In this document: piece after piece, positions 1 to 11,221 of the stretch
How positions within the stretch are numbered: position 1 is the stretch's first letter
Layout: the number at the start of each line of letters is the position of its first letter
NCBI RefSeq assembly: GCF_019038435.1
Contig: NZ_JAGPOX010000025.1
Location: forward strand, 1 to 64,000
Length of the DNA: 64,000 nucleotides
Source: Nocardia alni
GTDB taxonomy: Bacteria; Actinomycetota; Actinomycetes; Mycobacteriales; Mycobacteriaceae
Direction of reading: 5' to 3'
The notes under the pieces: model-generated
What the model was told of the DNA's origin: nothing
The model's input: only the letters and a program-made list of their open reading frames with translations
Database searches by the model: none
Position numbers and translations under genes: made by a program

Positions 1-291
1 GGAGGGGCGGCGGCCCTTGGCGGTGTCGGCGTAGAGGGTGAACTGGCTGACGACCAGGATGGGGGCGGACAGGTCGGCGGCGGAGCGTTCGCCCTCCAGG
101 ATGCGCAGCCGAAACAGCTTGTCGGCCAGTGCTTTCGCGGTCGCTGCCGTATCGGTGTGTGTCACGCCGACCAGGGCGGCCAGACCGTGCGGCGCGCCCG
201 TGGCGGCCGGGTCGATGCGGCCGACCACCTCGTCGCCGACGGTTACCCGAGCGGAGCTCACCCGCTGTACCAGTATTCGCACAACGCCCAT
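1..291 (-). CDS. dtd: D-aminoacyl-tRNA deacylase (partial, C-terminus off the window)
   Basis: Hydrolyses D-amino acids (classically D-Tyr) from mischarged tRNA in the cytoplasm. Reading leftward from an ATG at 291, the first 97 codons begin [20 protein letters not shown] and include the conserved VSQFTLYAD segment followed by KGRRPS, both hallmarks of the DTD family. The family is about 140-150 residues, so roughly the last third lies beyond the window edge. The reading frame is open and intact to base 1. The gene is divergent from the YbaB-fold gene that follows, with 88 bp between the two starts. It is a housekeeping gene and probably marks the stable chromosomal flank. The family assignment is secure. 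Confidence 0.93.
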   Translation of the reverse strand, partial: MGVVRILVQRVSSARVTVGDEVVGRIDPAATGAPHGLAALVGVTHTDTAATAKALADKLFRLRILEGERSAADLSAPILVVSQFTLYADTAKGRRPS

Positions 292-379
292 CTTGGCAGT
301 TCGGATTTCGCTCGTCGGCTTCGCACCACGGCCATTCGTCGTTCATATCCGTGCAACGGCGGGTTCGCCGAAGTCTGTC

Positions 380-946
380 ATGGTGCCTTGGATGGCAGAG
401 CGATTCAGTCCCGCCGAGTTGGAGGGCATGATCGAGGGCGCGCAGGATCAGTTGCGCGCCATCGCGCGCATCCAGACCGAGCGCGCGCAGTTGATCGGTA
501 CCGGGACCGCGTCCCGCAGGCGTGTGACGGTCAGCGTGAATGCCGACGGGGTCGTGATCGAGACGAAGTTCGCATCGGACGCCGACGACCTGGATCTGCC
601 GGAGATCGCGAAGGCCGTCACCGAGGCGGCGCAGAACGCGGCACGGGACCTGGCCGAGAAGAATCGTGCGCTGATGGCGCCACTGCAGGGCCGGCGGGCG
701 CGGATGCCCAGGCTCGCGGACCTGCTCGAGGGCATGCCCGACCTGCGCGGGAATATGCCCACACCGCCGAAGCCCTCACTCGCGCCACCGAATTCGCCCC
801 AACGCGTGCCGTCGAGCGACGCGCCGAGCCCGGCCGATACACCGACCGCGGATGCCGGGGCGTACGAGGACGCGGTGTCCTATGAGGACGCGGCACTGGA
901 ACAGCAGCGCGACACCAGGTCTCGAACCACAGAGTCCGGTTGGTGA
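380..946 (+). CDS. YbaB/EbfC-fold protein (ESX-associated type), copy 1
   Basis: The 188-aa protein has an N-terminal helix (about residues 10-40), a two-strand segment RVTVSVNADGVVIETKF, then a long helix EIAKAVTEAAQNAARDLAEKNRALM, which is the order of the YbaB/EbfC small nucleoid-associated fold. The C-terminal third is Pro/Ala-rich and ends in SGW. It aligns by eye with the proteins at 5892-6353, 10695-11204 and 22451-22954. In mycobacteria a YbaB-fold protein, EspL, sits in the ESX-1 locus. A second in-frame ATG at 392 is an equally good start, since neither has a clear Shine-Dalgarno. The gene converges on pknG. DNA binding is possible from the fold, but a structural or chaperone role in secretion is equally plausible. 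Confidence 0.82.
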   Translation: MVPWMAERFSPAELEGMIEGAQDQLRAIARIQTERAQLIGTGTASRRRVTVSVNADGVVIETKFASDADDLDLPEIAKAVTEAAQNAARDLAEKNRALMAPLQGRRARMPRLADLLEGMPDLRGNMPTPPKPSLAPPNSPQRVPSSDAPSPADTPTADAGAYEDAVSYEDAALEQQRDTRSRTTESGW

Positions 947-956
947 CGGCCGGGGT

Positions 957-3389
<2,433 letters not shown>

Positions 3390-3408
3390 TTACCGGGGCC
3401 TACGGGCA

Positions 3409-4941
3409 TTAGTGCGATTGTGCCTCATCATCCGGCTTCGTGCCGGGAGACTGGTCGCGTCCCTCGAGCGGGCGCTCGGGCAGCACCGGGAACGCGCCGG
3501 TGTATCCGACCCGCTCCTGAGCCAGTGCCATTACCCGCTTGCGGGTCAGGAACCATCCCGCGGGCATCAGCACGCCTGCGACCACGGCCATCGCGACGAG
3601 CGCACCCCACTCGGTGGCGTCGCCGCTGACGGCCATCAGCACCACGACCACCGCGAGGAATACCAGCGTCGCGTAGCCGGTGTAGGGAGCGCCGAACAGT
3701 CGGAACGACGGCCTGGTCACCTTGCCCTCCTTCGACCATCGATGCAGCTGCAACTGGCAGAGGGTGATGGTGGTCCAGGCGAACATGGTGCCCAGGGCCG
3801 ACATGTTCATCACGATCTCGAATGCCTTCGCCGGGACGACGGCGTTGAGCCCGACGCCCAGCAGTGCGACGCAGCCGGTGGCCAGGATGCCCACATAGGG
3901 CACACCGTTCTTGTTCATTCGCGAGGCGATCTTCGGGGCCGTGCCGTTCATGGACAGCGAGCGCAGGATGCGGCCGGTGGAGTACAGCCCGGCGTTCAAG
4001 CTGGAGAACGCCGCGGTCAGTACGACCAGGTTCATGAACGTCGCGCCGCCGTGGATGCCCAGTTTGGCGAAGAACGTGACGAACGGGCTGACCTTCGGGT
4101 TGAAGTCCGACCACGGAATCAGCAGCGACAGCAGAAGCAGCGAGCCTACGTAGAACAACGCGATGCGCACGATGACGGAGTTGATCGCGCGGGGCATGAT
4201 CTTCTCCGGGTTCTCCGCCTCGCCGGCCGCGGTGCCGATCAGCTCGACCGCCGCGTAGGCGAAGATGACGCCCGTGACGGACAGCGCCAGTGGCCATGTG
4301 CCGTGTGGGAACAGGCCGCCGTGCTGGCTGATCACGCTCCAACCGGTGCTCTGACCGTCCAGCTTGAACCGTCCACCCAGGAATACGACACCCAGGACCA
4401 GGAACCCGACCAGCGCGACGACCTTGATCAGCGCGGCCCAGAACTCCATCTCGCCGAACCACTTCACCGAGATCATGTTGATGCTCAGCACGATGGCCAG
4501 CGCGATGAAGGCGAGCACCCACTGTGGCACGACCTTGAACGCGCCCCAGAAGTGCATGTAGGTGGCGATCGCGGTGATATCCGCGATGCCGGTCATGCAC
4601 CAGTGGAAGAAGTACATCCAGCCGACGCCGAACGCGAGCTTCTCGCCGTAGAATTCCCGGGCATAGGAGACGAACGAGCCGGAGGACGGCCGGTGCAGGA
4701 CCAGCTCACCCAGGGCGCGAAGTATGAAGAATACGAAGATGCCGCAGACAGCATACGCGATGAACAGGCTCGCGCCCGAGGAGTGCAACCGGGCGCTCGC
4801 ACCCAGGAACAGACCCGTTCCGATGGCGCCGCCGATTGCGATCATCTGCAGCTGGCGTGGGCGAAGCGCCTTGTGGTAGCCCTCGTCCTCCGCAGTCAGC
4901 GCATTGTTCTGCGTCTGCGGAGGAGGTTGAAGGGTGGTCAT
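3409..4941 (-). CDS. ansP: AnsP-type amino-acid permease (likely L-asparagine)
   Basis: Amino acid-polyamine-organocation (APC) family proton-coupled importer in the cytoplasmic membrane, 510 aa with about 12 hydrophobic segments. The first helix has the conserved QMIAIGGAIGTGLFLGA, and ALGELVLHRPSSGSFVSYA follows. Both are nearly identical to the AnsP1/AnsP2 asparagine transporters of mycobacteria as I recall them, as is the middle segment FAYAAVELIGTAAGEAENP. The start at 4941 has an AGGAAAGGG ribosome site. An upstream in-frame start (5052) would add a Cys/His-containing tail not seen in the family. A -10-like TATGAT (minus strand, bases 4969-4974) lies 28 bp upstream, without a convincing -35. 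The gene ends in a clear terminator. The substrate is inferred from similarity; other neutral amino acids are possible. Confidence 0.85.
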   Translation of the reverse strand: MTTLQPPPQTQNNALTAEDEGYHKALRPRQLQMIAIGGAIGTGLFLGASARLHSSGASLFIAYAVCGIFVFFILRALGELVLHRPSSGSFVSYAREFYGEKLAFGVGWMYFFHWCMTGIADITAIATYMHFWGAFKVVPQWVLAFIALAIVLSINMISVKWFGEMEFWAALIKVVALVGFLVLGVVFLGGRFKLDGQSTGWSVISQHGGLFPHGTWPLALSVTGVIFAYAAVELIGTAAGEAENPEKIMPRAINSVIVRIALFYVGSLLLLSLLIPWSDFNPKVSPFVTFFAKLGIHGGATFMNLVVLTAAFSSLNAGLYSTGRILRSLSMNGTAPKIASRMNKNGVPYVGILATGCVALLGVGLNAVVPAKAFEIVMNMSALGTMFAWTTITLCQLQLHRWSKEGKVTRPSFRLFGAPYTGYATLVFLAVVVVLMAVSGDATEWGALVAMAVVAGVLMPAGWFLTRKRVMALAQERVGYTGAFPVLPERPLEGRDQSPGTKPDDEAQSH

Positions 4942-5135
4942 TGGGCGGGGCCCTTTCCTGTGATGCCAATCATACCGCTGTGTGGTGTAACGTACCGCTG
5001 AAAGATGGCACATGCAAGGGGCTGGGTCAGTTTTGGTGAGTTGTAACGTCATGGAAATCCAACGCAGCCACCGAAACCCGTTGGTAACCGATGCTGTGGC
5101 CAGCGGTTTCGCTATGGTTTCCTGGAGGTATGGCA

Positions 5136-5888
5136 GTGGAATCTGAGTTCACGATCGACGAGCTCGCTCGCGAGTCCGGGATGACGGTACGCACTCTGCG
5201 CGTATATAACGAGCGAGGGTTGCTCCCACCACCGCAACTAAAGGGCCGCACGGGGTTCTACAGCGAAGAGCACCTCAATCGAGTTCGCATCATCAGCCGG
5301 TTGCTCGATCGTGGCATCAAGCTCAACGGCGTTCGTGATCTGCTGGAGGCCTGGGATCGGGGCGACGACCTGGCCGCAGTGCTCGGGGTGAGCGCCGTCT
5401 CGGCCCCGGTCGCACCCCCGCCGTCCAGGCCGACACCCGCGACCGTCGAAACCACTGTCGCCGCGGCGGATCTGGCCGAACGCTACGCGGATATTCCCAA
5501 CGGCCTGGCCCGGGTTGTGCAGGCCGGGCTGTACGAGCCACAGGACGCGGCCACGTATCGGGTGAAGGACCCGCAGCTGGTCGATATCGCCGCGCAGCTA
5601 CAGGCCGCGGGTGTGCCGCCGACGCGGGTGCTGGACGAGTTGGAGCGGCTGCGCGACGACTGTGATCACATCGCACGGCAGTTCGTGGACATGTTCGAGC
5701 GCACGGCGGTGCGGGAGTTCCGTCGTTCCGAGCGCTCGTCGCAGGATGTGGCGGAACTGGTCGCGCACCTCTCGATGACACGCGTCACGCCCGGCCGGGT
5801 GGCGGGAGAACTCATCGGCCAGTACGTGACTCGCTACCTCGAGCATGTGACGCGCGAACTGGGAGATGTGCTGCCCGACGGGGTATGA
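5136..5888 (+). CDS. MerR-family transcriptional regulator
   Basis: Cytoplasmic DNA-binding regulator of 250 aa. The N-terminal winged-helix domain reads FTIDELARESGMTVRTLRVYNERGLLPPP, then GRTGFYSEEHLNRVRIISRLLDRG, the standard MerR helix-turn-helix and wing. A Pro-rich linker (about residues 85-110) leads to a helical C-terminal domain with no Cys cluster, so it is not a metal-sensing MerR of the classical kind. I choose the GTG at 5136 because GGAGG (5124-5128) is 7 nt upstream; the in-frame ATG at 5130 would be only 1 nt from that site. It is divergent from the permease, which it may regulate. The inverted pair CGAAACC (5072-5078) and GGTTTCG (5105-5111) upstream could be an operator. Confidence 0.88.
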   Translation: MESEFTIDELARESGMTVRTLRVYNERGLLPPPQLKGRTGFYSEEHLNRVRIISRLLDRGIKLNGVRDLLEAWDRGDDLAAVLGVSAVSAPVAPPPSRPTPATVETTVAAADLAERYADIPNGLARVVQAGLYEPQDAATYRVKDPQLVDIAAQLQAAGVPPTRVLDELERLRDDCDHIARQFVDMFERTAVREFRRSERSSQDVAELVAHLSMTRVTPGRVAGELIGQYVTRYLEHVTRELGDVLPDGV

Positions 5889-5891
5889 GGC

Positions 5892-6353
5892 TCAGTCGGC
5901 GTCGTCGTTGACCGACCAGCGTCGGTCGCGGGCGTCGTCCTGGTTGCGGTCCGCGGGCGGGGTGAACGGGGCGCGTTGCGTCTCGGGGGTTTTCGCGCGC
6001 AGATCGGGCAGGCCCTCGACCATCGCGGACAGGCTCGGCAGGCGCGAGCGAGTCTTGCGGATCGGCTTCATCAGCTCTTCGGCCATGCGGGCGACCTTGA
6101 CCGCCGCGTCCTGCGCGGCCTCGGTCACCGCCATCGCGATGTCGTCGTAGTCCAGATCGTCGATGTCGTCGGAGAATTCGGTGTCGATGGGGACGCCGTC
6201 GGCATTGCAGGTGACGGTGACCCGCCCCTCGCGGGCGCTGGCGGTGGCGGTGAGTTCGGTGCGCTTGCGCTGCACCTCGGCGATGGAACGGATCTGCGAG
6301 TTGACCGTGTCCATCAGGTCTGCGATGTCGGCCTTGGTTCGCTCATTGTCCAC
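5892..6353 (-). CDS. YbaB/EbfC-fold protein, copy 2
   Basis: 153 aa. It shares the fold seen in the other copies: an N-terminal helix (DLMDTVNSQIRSIAEVQRKRTEL), strands RVTVTCNADGVPIDTEF, an acidic turn DDIDDLDYDD, and a long helix AVTEAAQDAAVKVARMAEELM. The tail RLPSLSAMVEGLPDLR is also shared. The GTG start at 6353 follows AGGAGG by 10 nt. It is the last gene of a minus-strand run after three glycosyltransferase genes and lies 35 bp downstream of the last, so it is probably co-transcribed with them. The C-terminus is charged (RRWSVNDDAD) and lacks the GW ending of copies 1, 4 and 5. Confidence 0.82.
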   Translation of the reverse strand: MDNERTKADIADLMDTVNSQIRSIAEVQRKRTELTATASAREGRVTVTCNADGVPIDTEFSDDIDDLDYDDIAMAVTEAAQDAAVKVARMAEELMKPIRKTRSRLPSLSAMVEGLPDLRAKTPETQRAPFTPPADRNQDDARDRRWSVNDDAD

Positions 6354-6388
6354 GGTGGTGAAACCTCCTGGTTTCAGGGTGTTTTCAA

Positions 6389-7075
6389 TCAGACTATATT
6401 GAATTCGTAAGTGGCGTATCGGGGTTTTTCCATTCCGGCCTCCTCCCAGTAGTAACTGTGGCGGCCGATATGACCCAGCCGGACCCTGGTGTCCGCCATG
6501 ACGCGAAAACCACTGCGGCGCACGCGTTCACAGAACGAGTACTCGGCATTCATGTACCAGTAGTCGTCCTGGCCCTGGGGGAGCAGCATGGGGAGGAAGT
6601 ACGGGACGGTGACGCGGTCGAACTGCTTGTTGCACACCGGAAGTTCCTCGTGCACGATCATCTGCTCGTACACCACCCGCTGGGTGTAGAAGAAACCCAT
6701 TGCCGCGTAACGGATCTCCAGTAGACCCCCGCCCTCACCGAAAGTGATCCGGGGGGTATCCGGCAGCAGGCTGCACGCCAGTTCGCGTACGCCCTTGCGC
6801 GGGTAGATGCCGCAGGCGACCGGCAGGTCGTGCTCGCGCAGCATATCGACGGAGTTCGCGTCGAAACCGATATCGGAATCGATCCACATCAGCGCCTCGT
6901 AGTCCTCGAGCAGCGCGTCGGTGGCCATCTGACTGCGCCCCTGATCGATCGCGGCGTAGCGGGGCACGGCGCGCACGGCATAGCCGCGGGCCTCGAGCTG
7001 GCCCAGTCCCCGGGCGCATTCGGGTTCGAGGTATCCGCCGATCGGAACCAGGACGATGCAGCGGGATGGGTCCAT
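6389..7075 (-). CDS. Glycosyltransferase (GT-A like), stand-alone domain
   Basis: 228 aa corresponding to the C-terminal half of the two larger upstream proteins. It opens MDPSRCIVLVPIGGYLEPECARGL, then AAIDQGRSQMATDALL, then the nucleotide-sugar/metal DxD-type motif MWIDSDIGF, and later RYAAMGFFYTQRVVYE and PVCNKQFDRVTVPYFLP. The pattern of an Arg in an Ala-rich helix followed by WIDSD is that of GT-A fold transferases. No membrane segment is visible, so it is presumably cytoplasmic. It is the third gene of a tandem family in one transcriptional unit, 37 bp after the preceding gene. Donor and acceptor sugars cannot be told from the sequence. The position next to Ser/Thr- and Gly-rich export substrates suggests protein glycosylation, but this is inference. 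Confidence 0.7.
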   Translation of the reverse strand: MDPSRCIVLVPIGGYLEPECARGLGQLEARGYAVRAVPRYAAIDQGRSQMATDALLEDYEALMWIDSDIGFDANSVDMLREHDLPVACGIYPRKGVRELACSLLPDTPRITFGEGGGLLEIRYAAMGFFYTQRVVYEQMIVHEELPVCNKQFDRVTVPYFLPMLLPQGQDDYWYMNAEYSFCERVRRSGFRVMADTRVRLGHIGRHSYYWEEAGMEKPRYATYEFNIV

Positions 7076-7112
7076 CGAATACTTCGCTTTCGTTCGCTTG
7101 GGGTGGCAGGGG

Positions 7113-8660
7113 TCAGAAGTTGAAGGTGAACGAGCTGAATCGCTCGCGCGCGGAGCCCGCGTCCTCCCATTCGTACGTTTGCCGGCCGATGTGGCCCAAC
7201 CGGATCCGGGTGTCGGCCATCACCCGGTATCCGCAGCGGTGCGCCCGCTCGCAGAAGGCGAAGTCCTCGCCCAGGTACCAGAAGTTCTCGCCGACCGGCA
7301 CGGCCATCGGGAGGAAGTACGGCACAACCGGCCGGCCGAACTGCTTGTTACAGGTCGGAAGCCCCTCGTGCTCCTGGATATTCTCGTACACCTCGCGCTT
7401 GGTCAGCAGGAATCCCGTTGCGCCGTACTTGATCTCGGCCAGTCCGCCGCCGACGCCGAAGGTCATATGCTGTGTCCCCGGCGAGAGGTGGACCACCAGC
7501 TCGCGCTGGCCCTTCTTGGAGTAGATGGCGCATGAGATCGGCAGATTGAGGCGGCGCAGCTGCTCGACCGCGTCGACCGGGAAGGAGATGTCGGCGTCGA
7601 TCCAGAACAGCTCATCGAATCCGGCCGCCAGCGCATCGCTGGCCATCTGGCTGCGTACCTGGTCGATGCCCGAGGCGCCGTACACCCGCCACACCGGATA
7701 GCCCAGCTGCTCGAGTTCGAAAAGACCGCGCGCGCAATCGGGTTCGATGCTGTCGGCGACCGGGACCAGGATCACGCAGCGCGAGGGGTCCAAGGGCTCG
7801 CGCGGATCGAGGGGCGCCAGGCGGTGATCCGGCTCCGGCTCGGGGGCGGCGACGAGTGGGTTGTCCGGGTCGGCCGCGATGGCGCGCGCCACCTTCGGGA
7901 CGACGAGTTCGAGCTCGTTCGCGGTGAGGAATCGCTCGAGCTCGGTGACCCGGTCATCCTCGCCGTCGATGGCCTGCGGGTCCGGCGCCGGGTGGGCCTG
8001 CACGCTGCGGACCGTGACGGCGTCGACGATGGCGATCTGATCCTGGGCGGGAATGGTCGGCCACATCGAGCTCAGGCCCAGGCCGGTCGTGGTGTCGGCG
8101 AACTCGGCCAGGCAACTGCGCAGCAGGCTGTGGCTGAAGCAGGGGGCGACGGTATCGACGAAATTCGTGTAGCGCAGCACGTTTCCCGCTACGACCCGGG
8201 TGATGTCGTGGTCGGCGTGGCTATCGGTGGAGAAGGCGGGCTGAGCCAGCGACAGGTGGTATTCGGCGATGATGTCGAACATCGCGTTGATCGAGGCCAG
8301 ATCCGCCTCGATATGGTCGTCCGGCAGCCAGATGTAGTCGTAGCCCGCGATGGTGTCGGACAGTTCGTCGATCACCTGGTGCAGCGCGGGCCATTTCGGG
8401 CCCTTCGCCTCGACCAGGGTGATGTCGGGGCTCTGGAAAGGCTCCGGATCGTCCCCGGCGTAGCCGACGATCAGATCCCAGTTCCGGTCGCCCGGACCGC
8501 TCAGCCACACCGCGTGCTGGGAGGAGTCGCCGGCACGGACGATGACCAGGTTGCGGCGTTGCTGTGCTGCCGGCTCGCCGGACTGCGGCGCCTCGGCGTC
8601 GGTGGATTGTGGTGCCTCGGACTCGCCCGGCTGCTGTGCCACTGGTCTCGCTCCGCTCAC
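7113..8660 (-). CDS. DUF707-glycosyltransferase fusion protein B
   Basis: 515 aa in two parts. The N-terminal half (to about residue 270) starts NLVIVRAGDSSQHAVW and continues GPKWPALHQVIDEL, YDYIWLPDDHIEAD and LSLAQPAFS, which is the DUF707 pattern of predicted glycosyltransferases. The C-terminal half is a second GT-A like domain with SGIDQVRSQMASDALAAGF, LFWIDADISF and PTCNKQFGRPVVPYFLP. The start is a GTG whose TGA overlaps the stop of the preceding gene (GTGA), so translation is coupled. The frame stays open far upstream to 9425, but that extension is the antisense-phase shadow of the neighbour and has no domain sense. In DUF707 the acidic motif reads DDH where the upstream paralogue has DDD, a possible loss of metal binding. 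Confidence 0.72.
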   Translation of the reverse strand: MSGARPVAQQPGESEAPQSTDAEAPQSGEPAAQQRRNLVIVRAGDSSQHAVWLSGPGDRNWDLIVGYAGDDPEPFQSPDITLVEAKGPKWPALHQVIDELSDTIAGYDYIWLPDDHIEADLASINAMFDIIAEYHLSLAQPAFSTDSHADHDITRVVAGNVLRYTNFVDTVAPCFSHSLLRSCLAEFADTTTGLGLSSMWPTIPAQDQIAIVDAVTVRSVQAHPAPDPQAIDGEDDRVTELERFLTANELELVVPKVARAIAADPDNPLVAAPEPEPDHRLAPLDPREPLDPSRCVILVPVADSIEPDCARGLFELEQLGYPVWRVYGASGIDQVRSQMASDALAAGFDELFWIDADISFPVDAVEQLRRLNLPISCAIYSKKGQRELVVHLSPGTQHMTFGVGGGLAEIKYGATGFLLTKREVYENIQEHEGLPTCNKQFGRPVVPYFLPMAVPVGENFWYLGEDFAFCERAHRCGYRVMADTRIRLGHIGRQTYEWEDAGSARERFSSFTFNF

Positions 8661-10291
8661 TTCTCGGCAGCCGACGGCGCAGGGACGTCGGACGATTCTG
8701 GGGTCTCGGGGGATTGCGCTGTCTCGCTGGGTGATTCCACTGCCTCGGCGAGCGGTTGCGCCGATACCTCCTGCGCGGACCGCTCGGCATCGTCGCTGGA
8801 CGATTCCGCCGCCTGCTCTTGGTCCTGCTTCGGCTCGGGTGGCGGGCCCAGGTGATAGGTGTAGGTGTCGAAGCGGGCGGTGTCGATGCCCGCCTCCTCC
8901 CAGCTGTACGCATCCCGGCCGATGTGCCCCAGGCGAATTCGAGTATCGGCCATGACCTTGAAGCCGCTGCGCCGCGCCCGCTCGGAGAAGGCGAAGTCCT
9001 CGCCGAGATACCAGTGGTTTTCGCCGTCCAGGGTGATCATCGGCAGGAAGTAGGGCACGGTCGGCCGGTGGAACTGCTTGTTGCAGACCGGAAGCTGTTC
9101 GGCCGCTTCGATCTTCTCGTAGACCACTCGCTTGGTGAGCAGGAATCCCGTTGCGGCGTACTTGATCTCGATCGGTCCGCCGTGCCGCCCGAACACCAGC
9201 TTCTCGGTGCCTGGCTCGAAGTGCACCGTCAGCTCGCGCTTGCCCTTCTTGGCGTAGACCGCGCAGACGAGCGGCAGGTCCAGGGCGCGCAGGCGGTTCA
9301 CCGCGTCGAAGGGGAACTCGATGTCGGAGTCGATCCACATCAACTCCTCGAATCCGGCCGCCAGCGCGTCGGTCGCCATCTGGCTGCGCGCCTGATCGAT
9401 CGCCGACGCCCCGTACAGCCGCCACACCGTGTAGCCCTGCCGCTCCAGCTCGAAAAGCCCACGGGCACAGGCTGGTTCGATCTTATCGGCCACCGGGACC
9501 AGTACCACGCACCTGGCCGGATCCAGGACATTGCGCGCCGGCGCCTGCCAGCTGAGACGACGCTTGACCAGGCTGGCCGGTTCCGGGAATCCCGCCGGGA
9601 TACCGCGGTGCACGACCTGCGGCTGGCGCGAGATGCCCTTGCGCCGCATATAGGCCTGGTACTCCTCCTCCGGATCCTCCACGCCCGCTTCCTGCACCGC
9701 GCGATAGAGCGGACCGGAGCCCTGCTGGCGGGTGTGCCGCACGGGGGTGATGTCGAGGATGGCGGTCTGGCCCTCGGTCAGCATGCTCGCCCAGACGTAG
9801 TCCATGCCCCAGCCGGTCTGGGTCTCCCCGAATTCGCCGAGCGTGCGGTGCAGGAAGTCGCGGCTCAGTATCGGCCCCATGACCTCGGCGAAGTTGGTGA
9901 AGCGCAGCGTGTAGCGGGGATCGATCTTGGTGATCGGGTGCACGATCGAACTGTCCGCGGTCAGCGCGGGCTGGGCCAGGGAGAGCCGGTATTCGGCGCA
10001 GTAGTCGAACATCATGTTGACCGTCGCGGTGTCCGCGTCGAGGTCGTCGTCCGGTAGCCAGATGTAGTCGTACTGGTTGATCGCCTCGCCGAGTTCATCG
10101 ATCAGCGTGCGCAGCGGGGGCCATTTCGGACCCTTGGCGTCCACCCGCACCGCATCGGGATACCGGAAGATGTCGGGATCGTCGCCGTAGTAGCTGACGA
10201 TCAGATCCCAGTTCCGGTCCACGGGACCGGCCATCCAGTTCTCGTGCAGCGACGTGTCGCCGGCACGGACAATGACTAGATTGCGTCGCAC
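8657..10291 (-). CDS. DUF707-glycosyltransferase fusion protein A
   Basis: About 544 aa, first gene of the minus-strand run. The DUF707 half reads RRNLVIVRAGDTSLHENWM, GPKWPPLRTLIDEL, YDYIWLPDDDLDAD (intact acidic motif) and LSLAQPALTADSS. The second half is a GT-A like domain with SAIDQARSQMATDALAAGF, LMWIDSDIEF and PVCNKQFHRPTVPYFLP. A Glu/Ser/Ala-rich tail of about 60 residues ends in PSAAEK. The start is uncertain. I place it at the GTG at 10291, right before the domain; a TTG at 10405 would add 38 Arg/Ala-rich residues. TAATAC lies 7 nt before the GTG, so a leaderless transcript is conceivable. It overlaps fusion B by 4 bp. The acceptor is unknown. Confidence 0.72.
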   Translation of the reverse strand: MRRNLVIVRAGDTSLHENWMAGPVDRNWDLIVSYYGDDPDIFRYPDAVRVDAKGPKWPPLRTLIDELGEAINQYDYIWLPDDDLDADTATVNMMFDYCAEYRLSLAQPALTADSSIVHPITKIDPRYTLRFTNFAEVMGPILSRDFLHRTLGEFGETQTGWGMDYVWASMLTEGQTAILDITPVRHTRQQGSGPLYRAVQEAGVEDPEEEYQAYMRRKGISRQPQVVHRGIPAGFPEPASLVKRRLSWQAPARNVLDPARCVVLVPVADKIEPACARGLFELERQGYTVWRLYGASAIDQARSQMATDALAAGFEELMWIDSDIEFPFDAVNRLRALDLPLVCAVYAKKGKRELTVHFEPGTEKLVFGRHGGPIEIKYAATGFLLTKRVVYEKIEAAEQLPVCNKQFHRPTVPYFLPMITLDGENHWYLGEDFAFSERARRSGFKVMADTRIRLGHIGRDAYSWEEAGIDTARFDTYTYHLGPPPEPKQDQEQAAESSSDDAERSAQEVSAQPLAEAVESPSETAQSPETPESSDVPAPSAAEK

Positions 10292-10694
10292 TTCGCCAGT
10301 ATTACATTGCACTGCGATACTCGCCCGCGCGCACTTTTCCTCAGCAGCCTTCGCCGCGCCGCGCCGGGCGGCCACGGTAACCGTGATACGTCTTTCGCGC
10401 GCCAATTCTCGACCACACCGAATCTTCCTCTCGCCCAGGAGAAGCCCAATGTGCAGGCGGCACTGTCTCGTTCACCTGCTCGGCAGATTACCGCAACCCA
10501 GACGAGCACTGCGTGCCATCTGGAAGTAATGCTGGTGAAACGTTCCGCAGTTCGGTCGCGATGAGGTTGAATATAGGGAAAAGCCAACCGTGCCGGGCGT
10601 TCTGCCGGGGCGCAGCCGAGTGCGCCTTCGGACGATCTTTCCCGGCATGCGTCGCGGTCGGTCCGGGGCTAGCATTGGGCGGTGGAGGTTGCCG
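10292..10694. other. Divergent intergenic region between glycosyltransferase and YbaB/giant-protein units
   Basis: About 400 bp lie between the start of the leftward glycosyltransferase operon and the rightward secretion module. No supported gene is seen. The middle (10500-10580) is locally less GC-rich (for example TTGAATATAGGG), as expected of promoter DNA. TAGCAT at 10670-10675 could be a -10 for the plus-strand module, but no matching -35 is present. The 5' extension of glycosyltransferase A (to 10405) may occupy part of this region. Confidence 0.4.
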
Positions 10695-11204
10695 ATGAGC
10701 GCAGGCATGAGTAATGAGCGATTGATGGCTGATGCTGCGATGTTGATGGACGCGTTCAAGGAGCAAATGTCTGGCATCGCCGGGGTTCAGCGCGACCGGT
10801 CTCAGCTCACGGCCACCGTCACTGCCTGCGACAAGCGGATATCGGTCACTGTCAACGCAGATGGCATCTTGATAGCTACGAAGTTCGCCGAGGACATCAG
10901 GGATATCTCCTATGAGGAGATCGCCGCGGCGATGACTCAGGCCGTGCAGGCCGCGGCGCAGAAGGTGCAGAAAATGAGCGCCGAACTCATGGAACCGCTG
11001 CGGGAGCAGAAGGCAAGGTTGCCGCGCCTGTCGGACATCATCGAGGGCGCACCCGATCTCGGCGAGATGATGCCCGTCGCGCCGCCGGTATCACTGAGCC
11101 CGCCGGATTCGGACGAGCGTGTCCGTGCGGCGGAACGACCCGACATGATCTTCCAGGATGTGGAGGATATGCCGCGCTCGTTCATCAGTGATACCGACCG
11201 GTAG
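10695..11204 (+). CDS. YbaB/EbfC-fold protein, copy 3 (partner of the 2205-aa protein)
   Basis: 169 aa. An N-terminal helix (DAFKEQMSGIAGVQRDRSQL) is followed by strands RISVTVNADGILIATKF, then EDIRDISYEEIAAAMTQAVQAAAQKVQKM and the shared tail ARLPRLSDIIEGAPDL. The ATG at 10695 has GGAGG 6 nt upstream. It precedes the 2205-aa WXG100-like gene by 17 bp and is surely in the same operon. The same pairing occurs at 22451-22977, so the YbaB-fold protein is probably a dedicated partner of the giant protein. It ends ISDTDR, without GW. Confidence 0.85.
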   Translation: MSAGMSNERLMADAAMLMDAFKEQMSGIAGVQRDRSQLTATVTACDKRISVTVNADGILIATKFAEDIRDISYEEIAAAMTQAVQAAAQKVQKMSAELMEPLREQKARLPRLSDIIEGAPDLGEMMPVAPPVSLSPPDSDERVRAAERPDMIFQDVEDMPRSFISDTDR

Positions 11205-11221
11205 GTGCTGGTTGTACCGAT

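Noticed and set aside
8661..9425. Upstream extension of the DUF707-glycosyltransferase fusion B frame
   Set aside because: The extension overlaps the GT-A half of fusion A in another phase and reads as Arg/Gly-rich filler; the GTG at 8660 overlapping the previous stop is a better start.
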